DNA from: Phocoenobacter uteri | GTDB taxonomy: Bacteria; Pseudomonadota; Gammaproteobacteria; Enterobacterales; Pasteurellaceae | Direction: 5' to 3' | Assembly (NCBI RefSeq): GCF_900454895.1 | Contig: NZ_UGTA01000001.1 | Span: forward strand, 806,001-870,000 | Length of the DNA stretch: 64,000 bases | In this document: in pieces, positions 53,540 to 62,153 of the stretch | Position numbering within the stretch: position 1 is the first letter of the stretch | Layout: each line of letters opens with the position of its first letter | Position numbers and translations under genes: made by a program | The notes under the pieces: model-generated | The model's input: only the letters and a program-made list of their open reading frames with translations | What the model was told of the DNA's origin: nothing | The model's database searches: none

Positions 53540-54331
53540 TTAACGAACCGCTAGTCCTTTAGATACTCGTTCTGTTTTCTCCAACGCATTCACAAGATCC
53601 GTTGCAGACGTATTTAAACGCTCTTTTTTAATGATATCTAGTGCGTATTTGGTATCACCTGATTTCACTAATGCAAAAACTAAATTATGCAATAAGCGTG
53701 ACTCTTTTTGACCGTCCAAATATTGCGGTAATAATAGTCGCACTGCATTTTTATATTCACCTTTCACAATTTCTAACATCGCTAGATTATTAACCGCAAC
53801 AACATCACTTAAAAAGCGTTCTCTTGCCTTAATAAAATCTTGCTCAGCTTTATCAAACTTACCTGTTTGCGTTAAAGCAATACCTCTCGCATTATACGAA
53901 TCTGGATTGTGTGGGAATTTAGCAATCAACTTATTTGCCTCAGCTACTGCTTTATTATATTCCTGACTTTGTACCAAACATTTTACTTGTAATAGCATTG
54001 CCATTTCCATAAATCTTGGATTACTCAACAAAGGTTGTAAATAGAATAATGCAGCTTTACTATTACCTTTTTGATAATAGCTATTTGCTAATTTATAACG
54101 AATTCTTGGATCTTCTTGATTTTTTAAGACTTCTCTATAAAGAGAAATAAGCCCTCTATAATTCAAGGTTGATTCATAAAGTTTTTCCTTCGTCGCAATA
54201 TTCTGCGGTGTTGGAACTTGTGACGCAAGGTGATTTTCATTATCTGCTAGTGTTAATCTTAAATCAGCACAAGCTGTTAAAGCGAGAATAAAAGATAAAC
54301 CTAGTGTTTTTTTAAAAATTTTAGAATACAT
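53540..54331 (-). CDS. tadD: TadD, TPR lipoprotein of the Tad locus
   Basis: TadD is the outer-membrane pilotin-like lipoprotein thought to help the RcpA secretin assemble. The 263-aa protein has a lipoprotein signal with lipobox LTAC (Cys at about residue 21). Tetratricopeptide repeats follow from about residue 50 on: IRYKLANSYYQKGNSKAALFYL, YNARGIALTQTGKFDKAEQDF and VNNLAMLEIVKGEYKNAVRLL. The start overlaps the tadC end by 11 bases. Confidence 0.87.
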   Translation of the reverse strand: MYSKIFKKTLGLSFILALTACADLRLTLADNENHLASQVPTPQNIATKEKLYESTLNYRGLISLYREVLKNQEDPRIRYKLANSYYQKGNSKAALFYLQPLLSNPRFMEMAMLLQVKCLVQSQEYNKAVAEANKLIAKFPHNPDSYNARGIALTQTGKFDKAEQDFIKARERFLSDVVAVNNLAMLEIVKGEYKNAVRLLLPQYLDGQKESRLLHNLVFALVKSGDTKYALDIIKKERLNTSATDLVNALEKTERVSKGLAVR

Positions 54332-55178
54332 GTGGAAAGACCCTCATCGCCCCTGGGGCTAAAATTAAAATAACTATTGGAAACATAATAAATGCAATTA
54401 GCGGAATGCTCATTTTTGCAGCCAGTGTCCCTAAACGTTCTTCAATTGCTAATAATTGTAGTTCTCTTATATCGGCAGAAAGCTGAATTAACTGCCCATA
54501 AATCGATGAACCAAAATTTAAACTTTGTTGTAATACAGTGGTAAACATTCGGATTTCTCTGGTAGGCAAAGAAATCGCTAAATCATCTAATGCAGAACTT
54601 AAACTCGTTAATTCAGCCTTACGGATAATACGTAACATCACGTAAGTCAAATCTGGATTTAATGTTTTAAAATCGGTCGCAATTTGTTTCAATGCCATAT
54701 CAATGGTCATCCCTGTTTGAACACACACCGCAACCAAATCAATAAATCCAGGTAAATCCACCATAATTGATTTAATTTTTCGCTTAATAATAATACCTGT
54801 AAAAATACCTGGTACTACAATAGTTACCACTAAAATACCAAAGAACACAAAAGCCTGTTGAATCTTATCAGGCGTTCCACCTCTAGTCGCAACAGCATAG
54901 ATAGCAAATAAAACAGCTGTAATCAATAACTTGATTTTAATATTTTTATCAATCTCACCTAATAGCTTCAAAAATCGGTTATTACTAATCAATAATAGCT
55001 CAAGATCCATTTGCTGTTTATTCTTACCGCTTTTAGGTTCTTCTGTTACTTTTTCTTTATGGTGTGTTCCTGCAAGAATTTTTTTATTACGTTGCAACTT
55101 ATTTCTGCCTAAAATAGCAAAAATAAAAATAAATACGCCACAACAAATTAAAGCAATAAAAAAGGATAATCTCGTCAT
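54321..55178 (-). CDS. tadC: TadC, inner-membrane platform protein
   Basis: TadC forms, with TadB, the GspF-like membrane platform that connects the ATPase to the growing pilus. The ATG at 55176-55178 overlaps the tadB stop in a TAATG arrangement, giving 285 aa. Hydrophobic segments are at about 5-22, 90-105, 115-140 and 255-280. The T2SSF domain includes DLPGFIDLVAVCVQTGMTIDMALKQIA and REIRMFTTVLQQSLNFGSSI. LAAKMSIPLIAFIMFPIVILIL closes it. Confidence 0.88.
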   Translation of the reverse strand: MTRLSFFIALICCGVFIFIFAILGRNKLQRNKKILAGTHHKEKVTEEPKSGKNKQQMDLELLLISNNRFLKLLGEIDKNIKIKLLITAVLFAIYAVATRGGTPDKIQQAFVFFGILVVTIVVPGIFTGIIIKRKIKSIMVDLPGFIDLVAVCVQTGMTIDMALKQIATDFKTLNPDLTYVMLRIIRKAELTSLSSALDDLAISLPTREIRMFTTVLQQSLNFGSSIYGQLIQLSADIRELQLLAIEERLGTLAAKMSIPLIAFIMFPIVILILAPGAMRVFPHVF

Positions 55179-56059
55179 TAGCTTGCCTTCCTCATTAACC
55201 ACCAAATTATGAACATTCCCAATGCCTCACTACCCAATACATAATAAAGTACGATACGACCATCTGGATTATTGATAACAAAATCAAAATTCTCTGGCAT
55301 TGTTATTTTCATAAAGATAAAGAAACATATTGGAAAAGAACCAACAATCATTGCTGAAATACGTGCTTCTGATGTCATTGCTTTTTTCTTCTGTTCCATT
55401 TTCTTACTATCCGCAATTACTCGCCCTAAACGACTAATTACTTCTCGCATTTGTCCACCTTTATCAAGGTTTACACGCACAATAGTCACGAAGAAATAAA
55501 ACTCTTTATAAGGATAACGAGTATAACTGTCTTCAAAAACAGCTCCCGCATCTTCCCCAATTGCAAGACGCTTATGAATTCTTTTAAATTCCCCACCAAG
55601 CTGCCCAGTTACATCTTGTCCACAACGCTCTAACGCTTGTAATAAACCTGCACCAGCAGTTGTTGCACTATTCAAAATCTGAATTACTTCAGGAAATGAG
55701 TTTTCAAAAATAAGGCGGTTGCGTCTTTGCCCCCACTTCCATACTAACAATACAAATAATAACCAAAATAGAGGAATAAAAATGTAACGTGCCATTTGCA
55801 AGAAAAGATCATTCGCATAAAACATCGCCACAAAAACCACCAATGTAATCAAAATATTACGAATCAGATTTTTAGGATTTCCTGCAACAAAATAAAACTG
55901 CCACAAAATAAATTTTGCTTTTATGCTTCTACCTATATCAGCCAACGTATCTGAAGCACGATCTAAAGGGTTAATTTGTCGCTTTGTTCTAAGAAAGTTA
56001 CTCGCCGTATAAATTGCAAGCAACACACCAAAAGCGAGAATAAAATAATATAAAATCAT
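55178..56059 (-). CDS. tadB: TadB, inner-membrane platform protein
   Basis: The 293-aa protein is the partner of TadC. Membrane segments are at about 2-20, 67-105 and 235-280. The GspF/T2SSF core is ENSFPEVIQILNSATTAGAGLLQALERCGQD and YPYKEFYFFVTIVRVNLDKGGQMREVISRLGRVI. It overlaps tadA upstream and tadC downstream by one base each (TAATG at both junctions), showing tight translational coupling. Confidence 0.88.
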   Translation of the reverse strand: MILYYFILAFGVLLAIYTASNFLRTKRQINPLDRASDTLADIGRSIKAKFILWQFYFVAGNPKNLIRNILITLVVFVAMFYANDLFLQMARYIFIPLFWLLFVLLVWKWGQRRNRLIFENSFPEVIQILNSATTAGAGLLQALERCGQDVTGQLGGEFKRIHKRLAIGEDAGAVFEDSYTRYPYKEFYFFVTIVRVNLDKGGQMREVISRLGRVIADSKKMEQKKKAMTSEARISAMIVGSFPICFFIFMKITMPENFDFVINNPDGRIVLYYVLGSEALGMFIIWWLMRKAS

Positions 56060-57336
56060 TATCCCTCCCTGAAAATACTCTCTAATTCATTACTTAAATT
56101 AAAGACCTGTGCATTTTGAGCCACAATTGAGCGAGAAAGTAAACCGTGCGAAACAAATTCACCGATAATCTTACCGTCTTTTGTTCTTTCCTTACTTGGG
56201 TGATAAGAGAAAATATCTTGCAATACAACCTGCCCATTCTCCATCCCCATAATTTCTGTAATGTTAATAACTTTTCTTGAACCATCATTTAAACGAGACG
56301 CTTGTACGATAATATTCACCGCAGAGGCGATATTACGACGAATCGCCTCAAGAGGTAAACTTGCACTCGACATCATCACCATCGCTTCAAGACGAGCAAT
56401 CGCATCTCGAGGTGAGTTGGCGTGAAGCGTTGACATTGAACCATCGTGTCCAGTATTCATTGCCTGCAACATTTGGAACGCTTCCGCACCACGACACTCC
56501 CCCACAATAATACGCTCAGGACGCATACGCAGAGCATTGATAACCAGATCTTGCATTGTCACAGCCCCAGTGTTTTCAACCCCTGCAACACGAGTTTCCA
56601 AACGCACAACGTGAGGTTGGTCTAAACGTAGCTCTGCCGTATCTTCTAGTGTAATCACACGTTCATCTTCTGAAATATAACCAGACAAAGCATTTAGCAA
56701 AGTGGTTTTACCCGAACCTGTACCACCAGAAACAATGATGTTTACACGAGAACGTGCCGCAATAATCAAAAAGTTTGCCATTTGTCGAGTCATTGAACCA
56801 AATCCAACAAGCTCTTGTAATGATTTTTTTGATTTACTGAATTTACGAATAGAGATCGATGTCCCATCCAATGCGATAGGAGGCACAACCACATTCAAAC
56901 GGCTACCATCTGGTAAACGAGAGTCCACTAATGGTGAACTATCATCAATACGTCTCCCCACCAATGAAACTAAACGTCTTGCAATATCTGTTAACTGCTC
57001 ATTATTGATAAACGACTTCGGCGTTTTTTCTAATTTACCAGCTCGTTCAACCCATACATCATCCGGTCCATTAACCAAAATATCATTGACCGAATCATCT
57101 TCCATCAATTCTCTTAATGGTCCATAGCCCATAATTTCATCGGCTATCATTTCAGCCATCATATTGGCATCTGAAGCGGTCAAATAATTATTACTTTTTG
57201 CAGTTAATTGATAAATAACCTGAATAAGCTCATCAATCAATTTATCTCGATTATTTTTTATAAAATCAAGTTTCTCAACATTTAAGTTGCTTAAAATTTC
57301 ATTCCTAAAAAAAATCTGTTGTTCTTTTGTTAACAT
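56059..57336 (-). CDS. tadA: TadA, secretion ATPase of the Tad pilus
   Basis: TadA (CpaF family) drives pilus extension and retraction. The 425-aa protein has the N-terminal domain with MAEMIADEIMGYGPLRELMED and VNDILVNGPDDVWVERAGKLE, then Walker A NIIVSGGTGSGKTTLLNALS (about residues 199-218). Also visible are ITLEDTAELRL (Asp box), Walker B-like PERIIVGECRGAEAFQMLQAMNTGHDGS and the His box STLHANSPRDAI. It follows tadZ after 5 bases. Confidence 0.95.
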   Translation of the reverse strand: MLTKEQQIFFRNEILSNLNVEKLDFIKNNRDKLIDELIQVIYQLTAKSNNYLTASDANMMAEMIADEIMGYGPLRELMEDDSVNDILVNGPDDVWVERAGKLEKTPKSFINNEQLTDIARRLVSLVGRRIDDSSPLVDSRLPDGSRLNVVVPPIALDGTSISIRKFSKSKKSLQELVGFGSMTRQMANFLIIAARSRVNIIVSGGTGSGKTTLLNALSGYISEDERVITLEDTAELRLDQPHVVRLETRVAGVENTGAVTMQDLVINALRMRPERIIVGECRGAEAFQMLQAMNTGHDGSMSTLHANSPRDAIARLEAMVMMSSASLPLEAIRRNIASAVNIIVQASRLNDGSRKVINITEIMGMENGQVVLQDIFSYHPSKERTKDGKIIGEFVSHGLLSRSIVAQNAQVFNLSNELESIFREG

Positions 57337-57341
57337 ATCAA

Positions 57342-58460
57342 TTAGTTACTCAATATTGTTTGCATAATTCTTTTGAATAAGCTTGTTTTTTCTTTTGATG
57401 TTTGTCGCGACAACACACCGATGATTTTCATTGTAAGCATATTCAAAATTTTTGTATGTGCTTTTGAGAGTTTCACTTCTAGTACATTTTTTGCTGTTGT
57501 TTTTTTCAAAAATGGAACTACTGCATCAACAGGACAGCCAAGTAAGCTTTCCACGTCTGCTCTTGCCATTTGCGATGAATGTTCTAACTTACAATCCGAA
57601 ATACACACAAAAGTACGAATTGGTTTACCTGTCGCACTTTGTTCCCTTTGACATTGATCTAAGAACTGTTTCGCAACACGTAATGAACTTACGTGACGCC
57701 CAACAACCAGCACAAAACTATTACTATATTCAAAAAATTTAGAGAAATTATCTTTATGAATATTAAAAATTGGCTGGTCATAAATAATAAAATTATATTT
57801 TTCTTTTTCTTCTGGTGATAACACATCAATGTCACCACTAAATAAATCTAAATTATTATCATATTCAACAATATCGCCCTGCAATTTTTTATCAAATAAT
57901 AAATCTAAATCCTGCGATCCGTTATCACCTTGAGCAAGTAAAACTGGTACTTTTTTCTGATTCGCTATTTGATTTGCTATTTGAGCACTAATAAAACTTG
58001 CACCAATACCACCTTTACATCCTAACACACACACTTTTACAGTATGTCTTGTACGAGGAATAGAGATGCTTGAAGAAAGAATTCTCTCCATCATTAAGTT
58101 TAACTGTGAAGCACGATGAAAATAGAGAATGCTCTTATTTAATAACTCTTGAGCAAGAGAAATTGAATCACTATTTCCAATTAAACAGCACCACATTTGC
58201 TGTGGTACAATAGCATTTACACATTCAACAATATCTTGAATGTTTTCTTCATCTTTAATATCAATAATTGCACCCAATGTATCTTCTGGATCAAGTGCAA
58301 TTGTCTCACAATGAAGGCTTCGCTTTATATTTCCAATATTCTCAAGCCCTCGAGAACGTAATAGTTGTGAAACTTCCTTTTGAACACCATCATCATCTGA
58401 AATAATAATTATTTTTCTAACACTACTTAATGTAGAACTTTCATTATCAAGCAATAACAT
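57342..58460 (-). CDS. tadZ: TadZ, MinD/ParA-like localisation protein
   Basis: TadZ (CpaE-like) places the Tad machine at the cell pole. The 372-aa protein has a receiver-like N-terminal domain without an obvious phosphoacceptor setting (KIIIISDDDGVQKEVSQLLR). A ParA/MinD ATPase domain follows, whose deviant Walker A is VLGCKGGIGASFISAQIA (about residues 145-162). NFIIYDQPIF replaces the usual Walker B, and the aspartate-rich loop GDNGSQDLDLLFD is present. It is followed by tadA. Confidence 0.88.
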   Translation of the reverse strand: MLLLDNESSTLSSVRKIIIISDDDGVQKEVSQLLRSRGLENIGNIKRSLHCETIALDPEDTLGAIIDIKDEENIQDIVECVNAIVPQQMWCCLIGNSDSISLAQELLNKSILYFHRASQLNLMMERILSSSISIPRTRHTVKVCVLGCKGGIGASFISAQIANQIANQKKVPVLLAQGDNGSQDLDLLFDKKLQGDIVEYDNNLDLFSGDIDVLSPEEKEKYNFIIYDQPIFNIHKDNFSKFFEYSNSFVLVVGRHVSSLRVAKQFLDQCQREQSATGKPIRTFVCISDCKLEHSSQMARADVESLLGCPVDAVVPFLKKTTAKNVLEVKLSKAHTKILNMLTMKIIGVLSRQTSKEKTSLFKRIMQTILSN

Positions 58461-58477
58461 AATTCTACTCCTTATCC

Positions 58478-58954
58478 TTAATATTTTGACTGAACACGAC
58501 GATTGCTATCTACGGCACAAGAGCCTCTAGCCTCGTTAAACACTAAATCAGTGCGTTTATCACGACAGTTTGATTTTTGTTTTGCAATACTATGCACTTT
58601 AGCATAAAGAGGATAGATTGCTCTTTTTTTGTAAATCAAACGAATACGTTCTGGTAACACACCTTTTTTTATTAAGCCCTTACGTACAATAAGAGCTTGT
58701 TTTTTATAATTTTTTTCATAAACAAGTGTTACTTTTTTATGAACATTACTACCAACTGCTTGGCGAATATCATTCGTAAAATTAAATAATCCCGCCTCAT
58801 CAGAATCGTTTAAAGTATACACAGCACTTTTATTAACAAAAGGCGTGAAATCTCCGCCATTTAATCTTGCAATATCCCTATCTTTTGCAACACTTGTTCC
58901 ACTAATCAAAGAGAAAATGCTCAATAGTAATGTTATTTTTATAAATTTTATCAT
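58478..58954 (-). CDS. rcpB: RcpB, outer-membrane-associated protein of the Tad locus
   Basis: The 158-aa protein has a signal peptide (about 1-23, LLLSIFSLISGTSVAKD) and three cysteines in the C-terminal part (SNCRDKR, RGSCAVD). It is assigned mainly by position between rcpA and tadZ, which is where rcpB stands in the Aggregatibacter flp-tad locus, and by size. RcpB is needed for normal RcpA secretin assembly or gating. Its start overlaps the rcpA stop by four bases. Confidence 0.8.
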   Translation of the reverse strand: MIKFIKITLLLSIFSLISGTSVAKDRDIARLNGGDFTPFVNKSAVYTLNDSDEAGLFNFTNDIRQAVGSNVHKKVTLVYEKNYKKQALIVRKGLIKKGVLPERIRLIYKKRAIYPLYAKVHSIAKQKSNCRDKRTDLVFNEARGSCAVDSNRRVQSKY

Positions 58955-60360
58955 TGAATAAATCCTCCACGTTTTAAGAAATTAGTCGTTAATGTACGAT
59001 GATAGATGTTTTTAAATGGTGTTGTGTTAAAGAAACGCTCCATTGTACCAGTGCGTTCAAAATCAGGGTAAACAATATCATCGTCCTGTACTGGTTTTAC
59101 TAAATTAACTGTTGCAACCACGACTAACTCACGTTCCAATTTACTTGTTTTCGCTTGGCGGAAAAATGAACCTAAGATAGGAATATCACCTAAGAATGGT
59201 ACTTTCGCTAATCCTTCCGCATCTTCTGATGAATATAAGCCACCAATCACAAAACTTTCACCATCTGCCAACTCTAATGTTGAGCTTGAACGACGAGTGT
59301 TAAAGAATGGTAAATTCAAACTACCATAAGTCGCAGATTTATTTAAGCTACTTACTTCTTGTTTAAGGAACAATCGGATATTATCATTATCCAAAATCTT
59401 TGCTCCTACACCTAATTTAATACCAAATTCTTTATAAATAATTGTTGGCTGCCCTTCTTTATCGTATTGAACAAAAGGTACTTCACCACCCACTAAGAAA
59501 TTAGACGTTTCCCCTGAAAGCATTGAAATATTTGGTTGAGCTAAAATTCGACCATTATCTTGGTTATTCAACGCATTGATAAACACAGCTAAATTATCGG
59601 CATTAAATAAAGATAACGTAGCTTTACCACCTTTAAAACTACCTTGAATACGTCCTAGCTCTTTAAAACCACCTGAAGCATTCTCTACAATTTGCCCTGG
59701 TCCTCTTGTCAAATTTTTCAACGCATTACCAGATACACTACTCCAATCTATACCTAACGATTCACTAAATTGCTTATTTACCTCAACGACTGTTAATTTT
59801 ACATTAACTTGCTCAGCAAGAGGTACCTCTGCGTTATTGATCACTTTTTCGTAAGCATAAGAGTCTAAAAATGGGATTTCCTCCCCTCCTAAACTACGTT
59901 TAGTGATTTTTGCAGTATCACCAATTGCGGCACCAACCACTCGCTCTACACCTTCAGCTTCACGTTTCGATTTTGCTTTCCCCTCAATCACATAAGCTTG
60001 ACCAATTTTTTTAACTCTTAACGTACTTTTTGGAAAGCGAATGTTAACTTGTTGATTTACATCAGATAAATTGTTGATTGCAGCATTTACAAAAAACGTA
60101 TCTGTCATAATCTGATTACCATCAGCATCTAATACATTGATTTCTGTACGCCCATCCGCTTTTCCATAAACTACAAAACTATTATCATCAAGAATTTCAT
60201 AGTCTGCAACGGCAGGATTTGAAATAAAAATTGTATCAATCTTATCTTTCAACTGGAAATGTTGACTCTGTCCTTGTTCAAGATAAAACTTCTTCGCTGA
60301 CACCTGACTCGATGTAAAAAGCGTCGCCACAAATAGAATTGCAAAAATAATATTACGCAT
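58951..60360 (-). CDS. rcpA: RcpA, outer-membrane secretin of the Tad pilus
   Basis: RcpA (CpaC family) forms the outer-membrane channel for the Flp pilus. The 469-aa precursor has a signal peptide (about 1-22). An N-terminal domain comes first (YLEQGQSQHFQLKDKIDTIFISNPAVADYEIL, then DGRTEINVLD), followed by a BON-like domain. The secretin core has VNVKLTVVEVNKQFSESLGIDW, AQPNISMLSGETSNFLVGGEVPF, IKLGVGAKILDNDNIRLFLKQEVSSL and ELADGESFVIGGLY, ending RELVVVATVNLV. It starts 3 bases after rcpC. Confidence 0.94.
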   Translation of the reverse strand: MRNIIFAILFVATLFTSSQVSAKKFYLEQGQSQHFQLKDKIDTIFISNPAVADYEILDDNSFVVYGKADGRTEINVLDADGNQIMTDTFFVNAAINNLSDVNQQVNIRFPKSTLRVKKIGQAYVIEGKAKSKREAEGVERVVGAAIGDTAKITKRSLGGEEIPFLDSYAYEKVINNAEVPLAEQVNVKLTVVEVNKQFSESLGIDWSSVSGNALKNLTRGPGQIVENASGGFKELGRIQGSFKGGKATLSLFNADNLAVFINALNNQDNGRILAQPNISMLSGETSNFLVGGEVPFVQYDKEGQPTIIYKEFGIKLGVGAKILDNDNIRLFLKQEVSSLNKSATYGSLNLPFFNTRRSSSTLELADGESFVIGGLYSSEDAEGLAKVPFLGDIPILGSFFRQAKTSKLERELVVVATVNLVKPVQDDDIVYPDFERTGTMERFFNTTPFKNIYHRTLTTNFLKRGGFIQ

Positions 60361-60363
60361 AAC

Positions 60364-61146
60364 TTAACCTCTTAATTTACGAATAAATGTGCCGTGAGAA
60401 TTTACTGGTGTTGATTTATCCGTAGGCAATAACACTAAACTTGCTCTTTTTGGCAAGGTATATAGTTTTTTTGCTTGTTCTGCTGTCATCTTCAACGTTA
60501 CAAAACCCGCAACCGGCGATTTCTTTTCTTGTTCTTCTTGTTGTCCTGAAACAACTTGTAATACAAGTAAATTATCCAATACTTTTACTAAATCATTACG
60601 ATTTTGATTTTCACTTCCCACACCGTCTTGATAAGAATAAACAGACACATAGGTTCCGCTTTTCACTGTTTGTAAAATATAATCATCGTTACCTTTTACT
60701 GGTACGTTATACGCAACTTCCTGAGCAGGATTGATACTCGACACCAAAAATTCTGGTGAATTTGGTGCAATGACTTTTGTTGGATCAATAATTGAATCTT
60801 TTGTCATATTTTGATCTAATAAAAAGCCTTGTAATGAGTTTACTTTTGCTTGTTCGAATAATGGCTTCAAATCGTAAGCCAATAACGGTTCATCGTCGCC
60901 TTCCGTTGTTTCTAATGTTAAATCAGAAAGTTGATAATCATCTTCTTGTAATAAAGAACCTTTCTCAACATTTCTTTTCAATGTTGCGGTTGTAACAACT
61001 ACAGTTTTAGTTTTTACTTTTTGAACAACACTTTGAATTTCTTGAGAAACTTTTTCGTTATTAGTAATTTCAGGCGCAAAAAACAGCCCCAAAAAACCAA
61101 TGCCAAGTATAAGGAAGGAAATAATAAATAAGACACGGTAATTCAT
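60364..61146 (-). CDS. rcpC: RcpC, CpaB-like pilus assembly protein
   Basis: The 260-aa protein has one N-terminal membrane helix (about 5-25, VLFIISFLILGIGFLGLFF) and an SAF domain of the FlgA/CpaB type (TLKRNVEKGSLLQEDDYQLSDL). Near the C-terminus VTLKMTAEQAKKLYTLPKRASLVLLP is the usual CpaB closing motif. It is thought to act in the periplasm with the secretin RcpA and to influence Flp modification. It lies between tadV and rcpA as in Aggregatibacter. Confidence 0.88.
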   Translation of the reverse strand: MNYRVLFIISFLILGIGFLGLFFAPEITNNEKVSQEIQSVVQKVKTKTVVVTTATLKRNVEKGSLLQEDDYQLSDLTLETTEGDDEPLLAYDLKPLFEQAKVNSLQGFLLDQNMTKDSIIDPTKVIAPNSPEFLVSSINPAQEVAYNVPVKGNDDYILQTVKSGTYVSVYSYQDGVGSENQNRNDLVKVLDNLLVLQVVSGQQEEQEKKSPVAGFVTLKMTAEQAKKLYTLPKRASLVLLPTDKSTPVNSHGTFIRKLRG

Positions 61147-61217
61147 CTTTAATCCTTAAATAATAAATTGAAAATAAAGTTAGCACTTTATCGGATTAAG
61201 GGTATCCACTGATGAAA

Positions 61218-61637
61218 TTAGTAGTACAACCCCAAATTAGCTAAGAAACCTAAGCTAATTGCAACACCATAGGGTAACCCCAGCTGTTTAATTGCTTTTC
61301 TAAAAAAGAGCAAGCCAAAAATTACAAGTAATAACCCGAAAAAACTTGTTAAAAATAGAAAAGAGGTAATCTGTTCGTGAGGTACAGCGAGCATTAAAAC
61401 AGCCATCAGTTTCACATCACCTCCACCAATTACTTTTAATAAAAATAATAGAAAACCGATTACGAATGTTACTATTGCTGGAATAAAAAATACTTTTCCA
61501 TAATAAATCCAACAGAAAGGTAATAACACACTAAATAATATCAGAACAGCCTTGTTACTAATAATTCTAGCCGATATATCTGTCCAAGAGACCCAATACA
61601 AAACAAGGACAACAAGAACGATTAAAAAAAGAGTCAT
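61218..61637 (-). CDS. tadV: TadV, prepilin peptidase
   Basis: TadV is the inner-membrane aspartic peptidase that processes Flp, TadE and TadF. The 139-aa protein has several hydrophobic helices. The two catalytic aspartates of the A24 family are visible: one in WVSWTDISARIISNK (about residue 20) and one in the GGGDVKLMAVL motif (about residue 74). It lacks the N-terminal methylase domain of PilD, as is usual for Tad systems. It is separated from flp by a stable hairpin. Confidence 0.92.
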   Translation of the reverse strand: MTLFLIVLVVLVLYWVSWTDISARIISNKAVLILFSVLLPFCWIYYGKVFFIPAIVTFVIGFLLFLLKVIGGGDVKLMAVLMLAVPHEQITSFLFLTSFFGLLLVIFGLLFFRKAIKQLGLPYGVAISLGFLANLGLYY

Positions 61638-61660
61638 TGTTTATCCTCTAACTTAAATTT

Positions 61661-61688
61661 AGGACTTCACTCCTAAGAGTGAAGTCCT
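61661..61688 (-). promoter_or_regulatory. Stable hairpin between flp and tadV
   Basis: A perfect 12-bp stem (AGGACTTCACTC at 61661-61672, complement at 61677-61688) with a 4-base loop lies 29 bases after the flp stop. On the minus strand it is followed by AAATTTAAG, not a clean T run. It may partly terminate or protect the abundant flp message while letting some transcription reach tadV. Confidence 0.65.
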
Positions 61689-61717
61689 TTGCAAGTATGT
61701 GATAACTAATTATTAAA

Positions 61718-61957
61718 TTAGTTTCCGCCCCAACGACTTGCTGATGCGCTTGCAATTTTAGAGCTTAATGAACTGAATTTGCTAACCATATTGTCAATGA
61801 AGCCACCATCTGTATTGAATACATAGATAATGAAAGCAGCAATGAAAATAGCAATCAGACCGTACTCAATCGCAGTTACACCACGTTGGTCGTTTTTAAA
61901 TGAGTGAAATGCTTCAGTGATTGAAACATATGCTTTAGTTGTTAAGTTGTTAAACAT
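61718..61957 (-). CDS. flp: Flp pilin (major subunit of the Tad pilus)
   Basis: The 79-aa prepilin has a 26-residue leader ending NDQRG. The cleavage site follows Gly26, and the mature N-terminus VTAIEYGLIAIFIAAFIIYVF has the Flp signature with Glu at +5 and Tyr at +6. The short hydrophilic tail is rich in Ser and Ala (SKIASASASRWGGN). Mature pilin is about 53 residues, normal for Flp. Aggregatibacter often has flp-1 and flp-2; only one copy is present here. An AAGGA site precedes the start. Confidence 0.93.
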   Translation of the reverse strand: MFNNLTTKAYVSITEAFHSFKNDQRGVTAIEYGLIAIFIAAFIIYVFNTDGGFIDNMVSKFSSLSSKIASASASRWGGN

Positions 61958-62107
61958 ATTAAAATTTCCTTATTGTTTATTTATAAAATATAAATAAAAA
62001 GACATTGTACATTATTGTACACCACGATGATACTCCAAAAATATTTGACTATCTCGTTAGCCCAATTATCAGTCTACCTAAAAAAAAATCAATAAGAATC
62101 TTTAAAA

Positions 62108-62113
62108 ATCATA
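62108..62113 (-). promoter_or_regulatory. Candidate -10 hexamer of the flp promoter
   Basis: ATCATA on the plus strand reads TATGAT on the minus strand, one mismatch from TATAAT. It lies about 150 bases upstream of the flp start. It is supported by the FNR site at a near-activator distance upstream. There is no good -35 element at the expected spacing, as is common for activator-dependent promoters. Confidence 0.45.
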
Positions 62114-62128
62114 AGACAATTTTGAGTA

Positions 62129-62141
62129 TTTTTTTTTTTTT
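62129..62141. repeat. Homopolymer tract of 13 T (A on the coding strand) upstream of flp
   Basis: Thirteen consecutive T on the plus strand. The last two also belong to the FNR palindrome, so 11 lie between that site and the downstream promoter. Tracts of this length slip during replication. Confidence 0.9.
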
Positions 62142-62153
62142 GATTTATATCAA
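62140..62153. promoter_or_regulatory. FNR binding site upstream of flp
   Basis: TTGAT-TTAT-ATCAA is a perfect match to the FNR consensus TTGAT-N4-ATCAA. Its centre is about 33 bases upstream of the candidate -10 hexamer and 190 bases upstream of the flp start. FNR is the oxygen-responsive activator common to this family. Confidence 0.7.

Noticed and set aside
56702..57127. A 141-codon plus-strand frame across tadA
   Set aside because: It is antisense to the ATP-binding core of tadA. The sequence looks like a reverse-frame shadow of that conserved domain.
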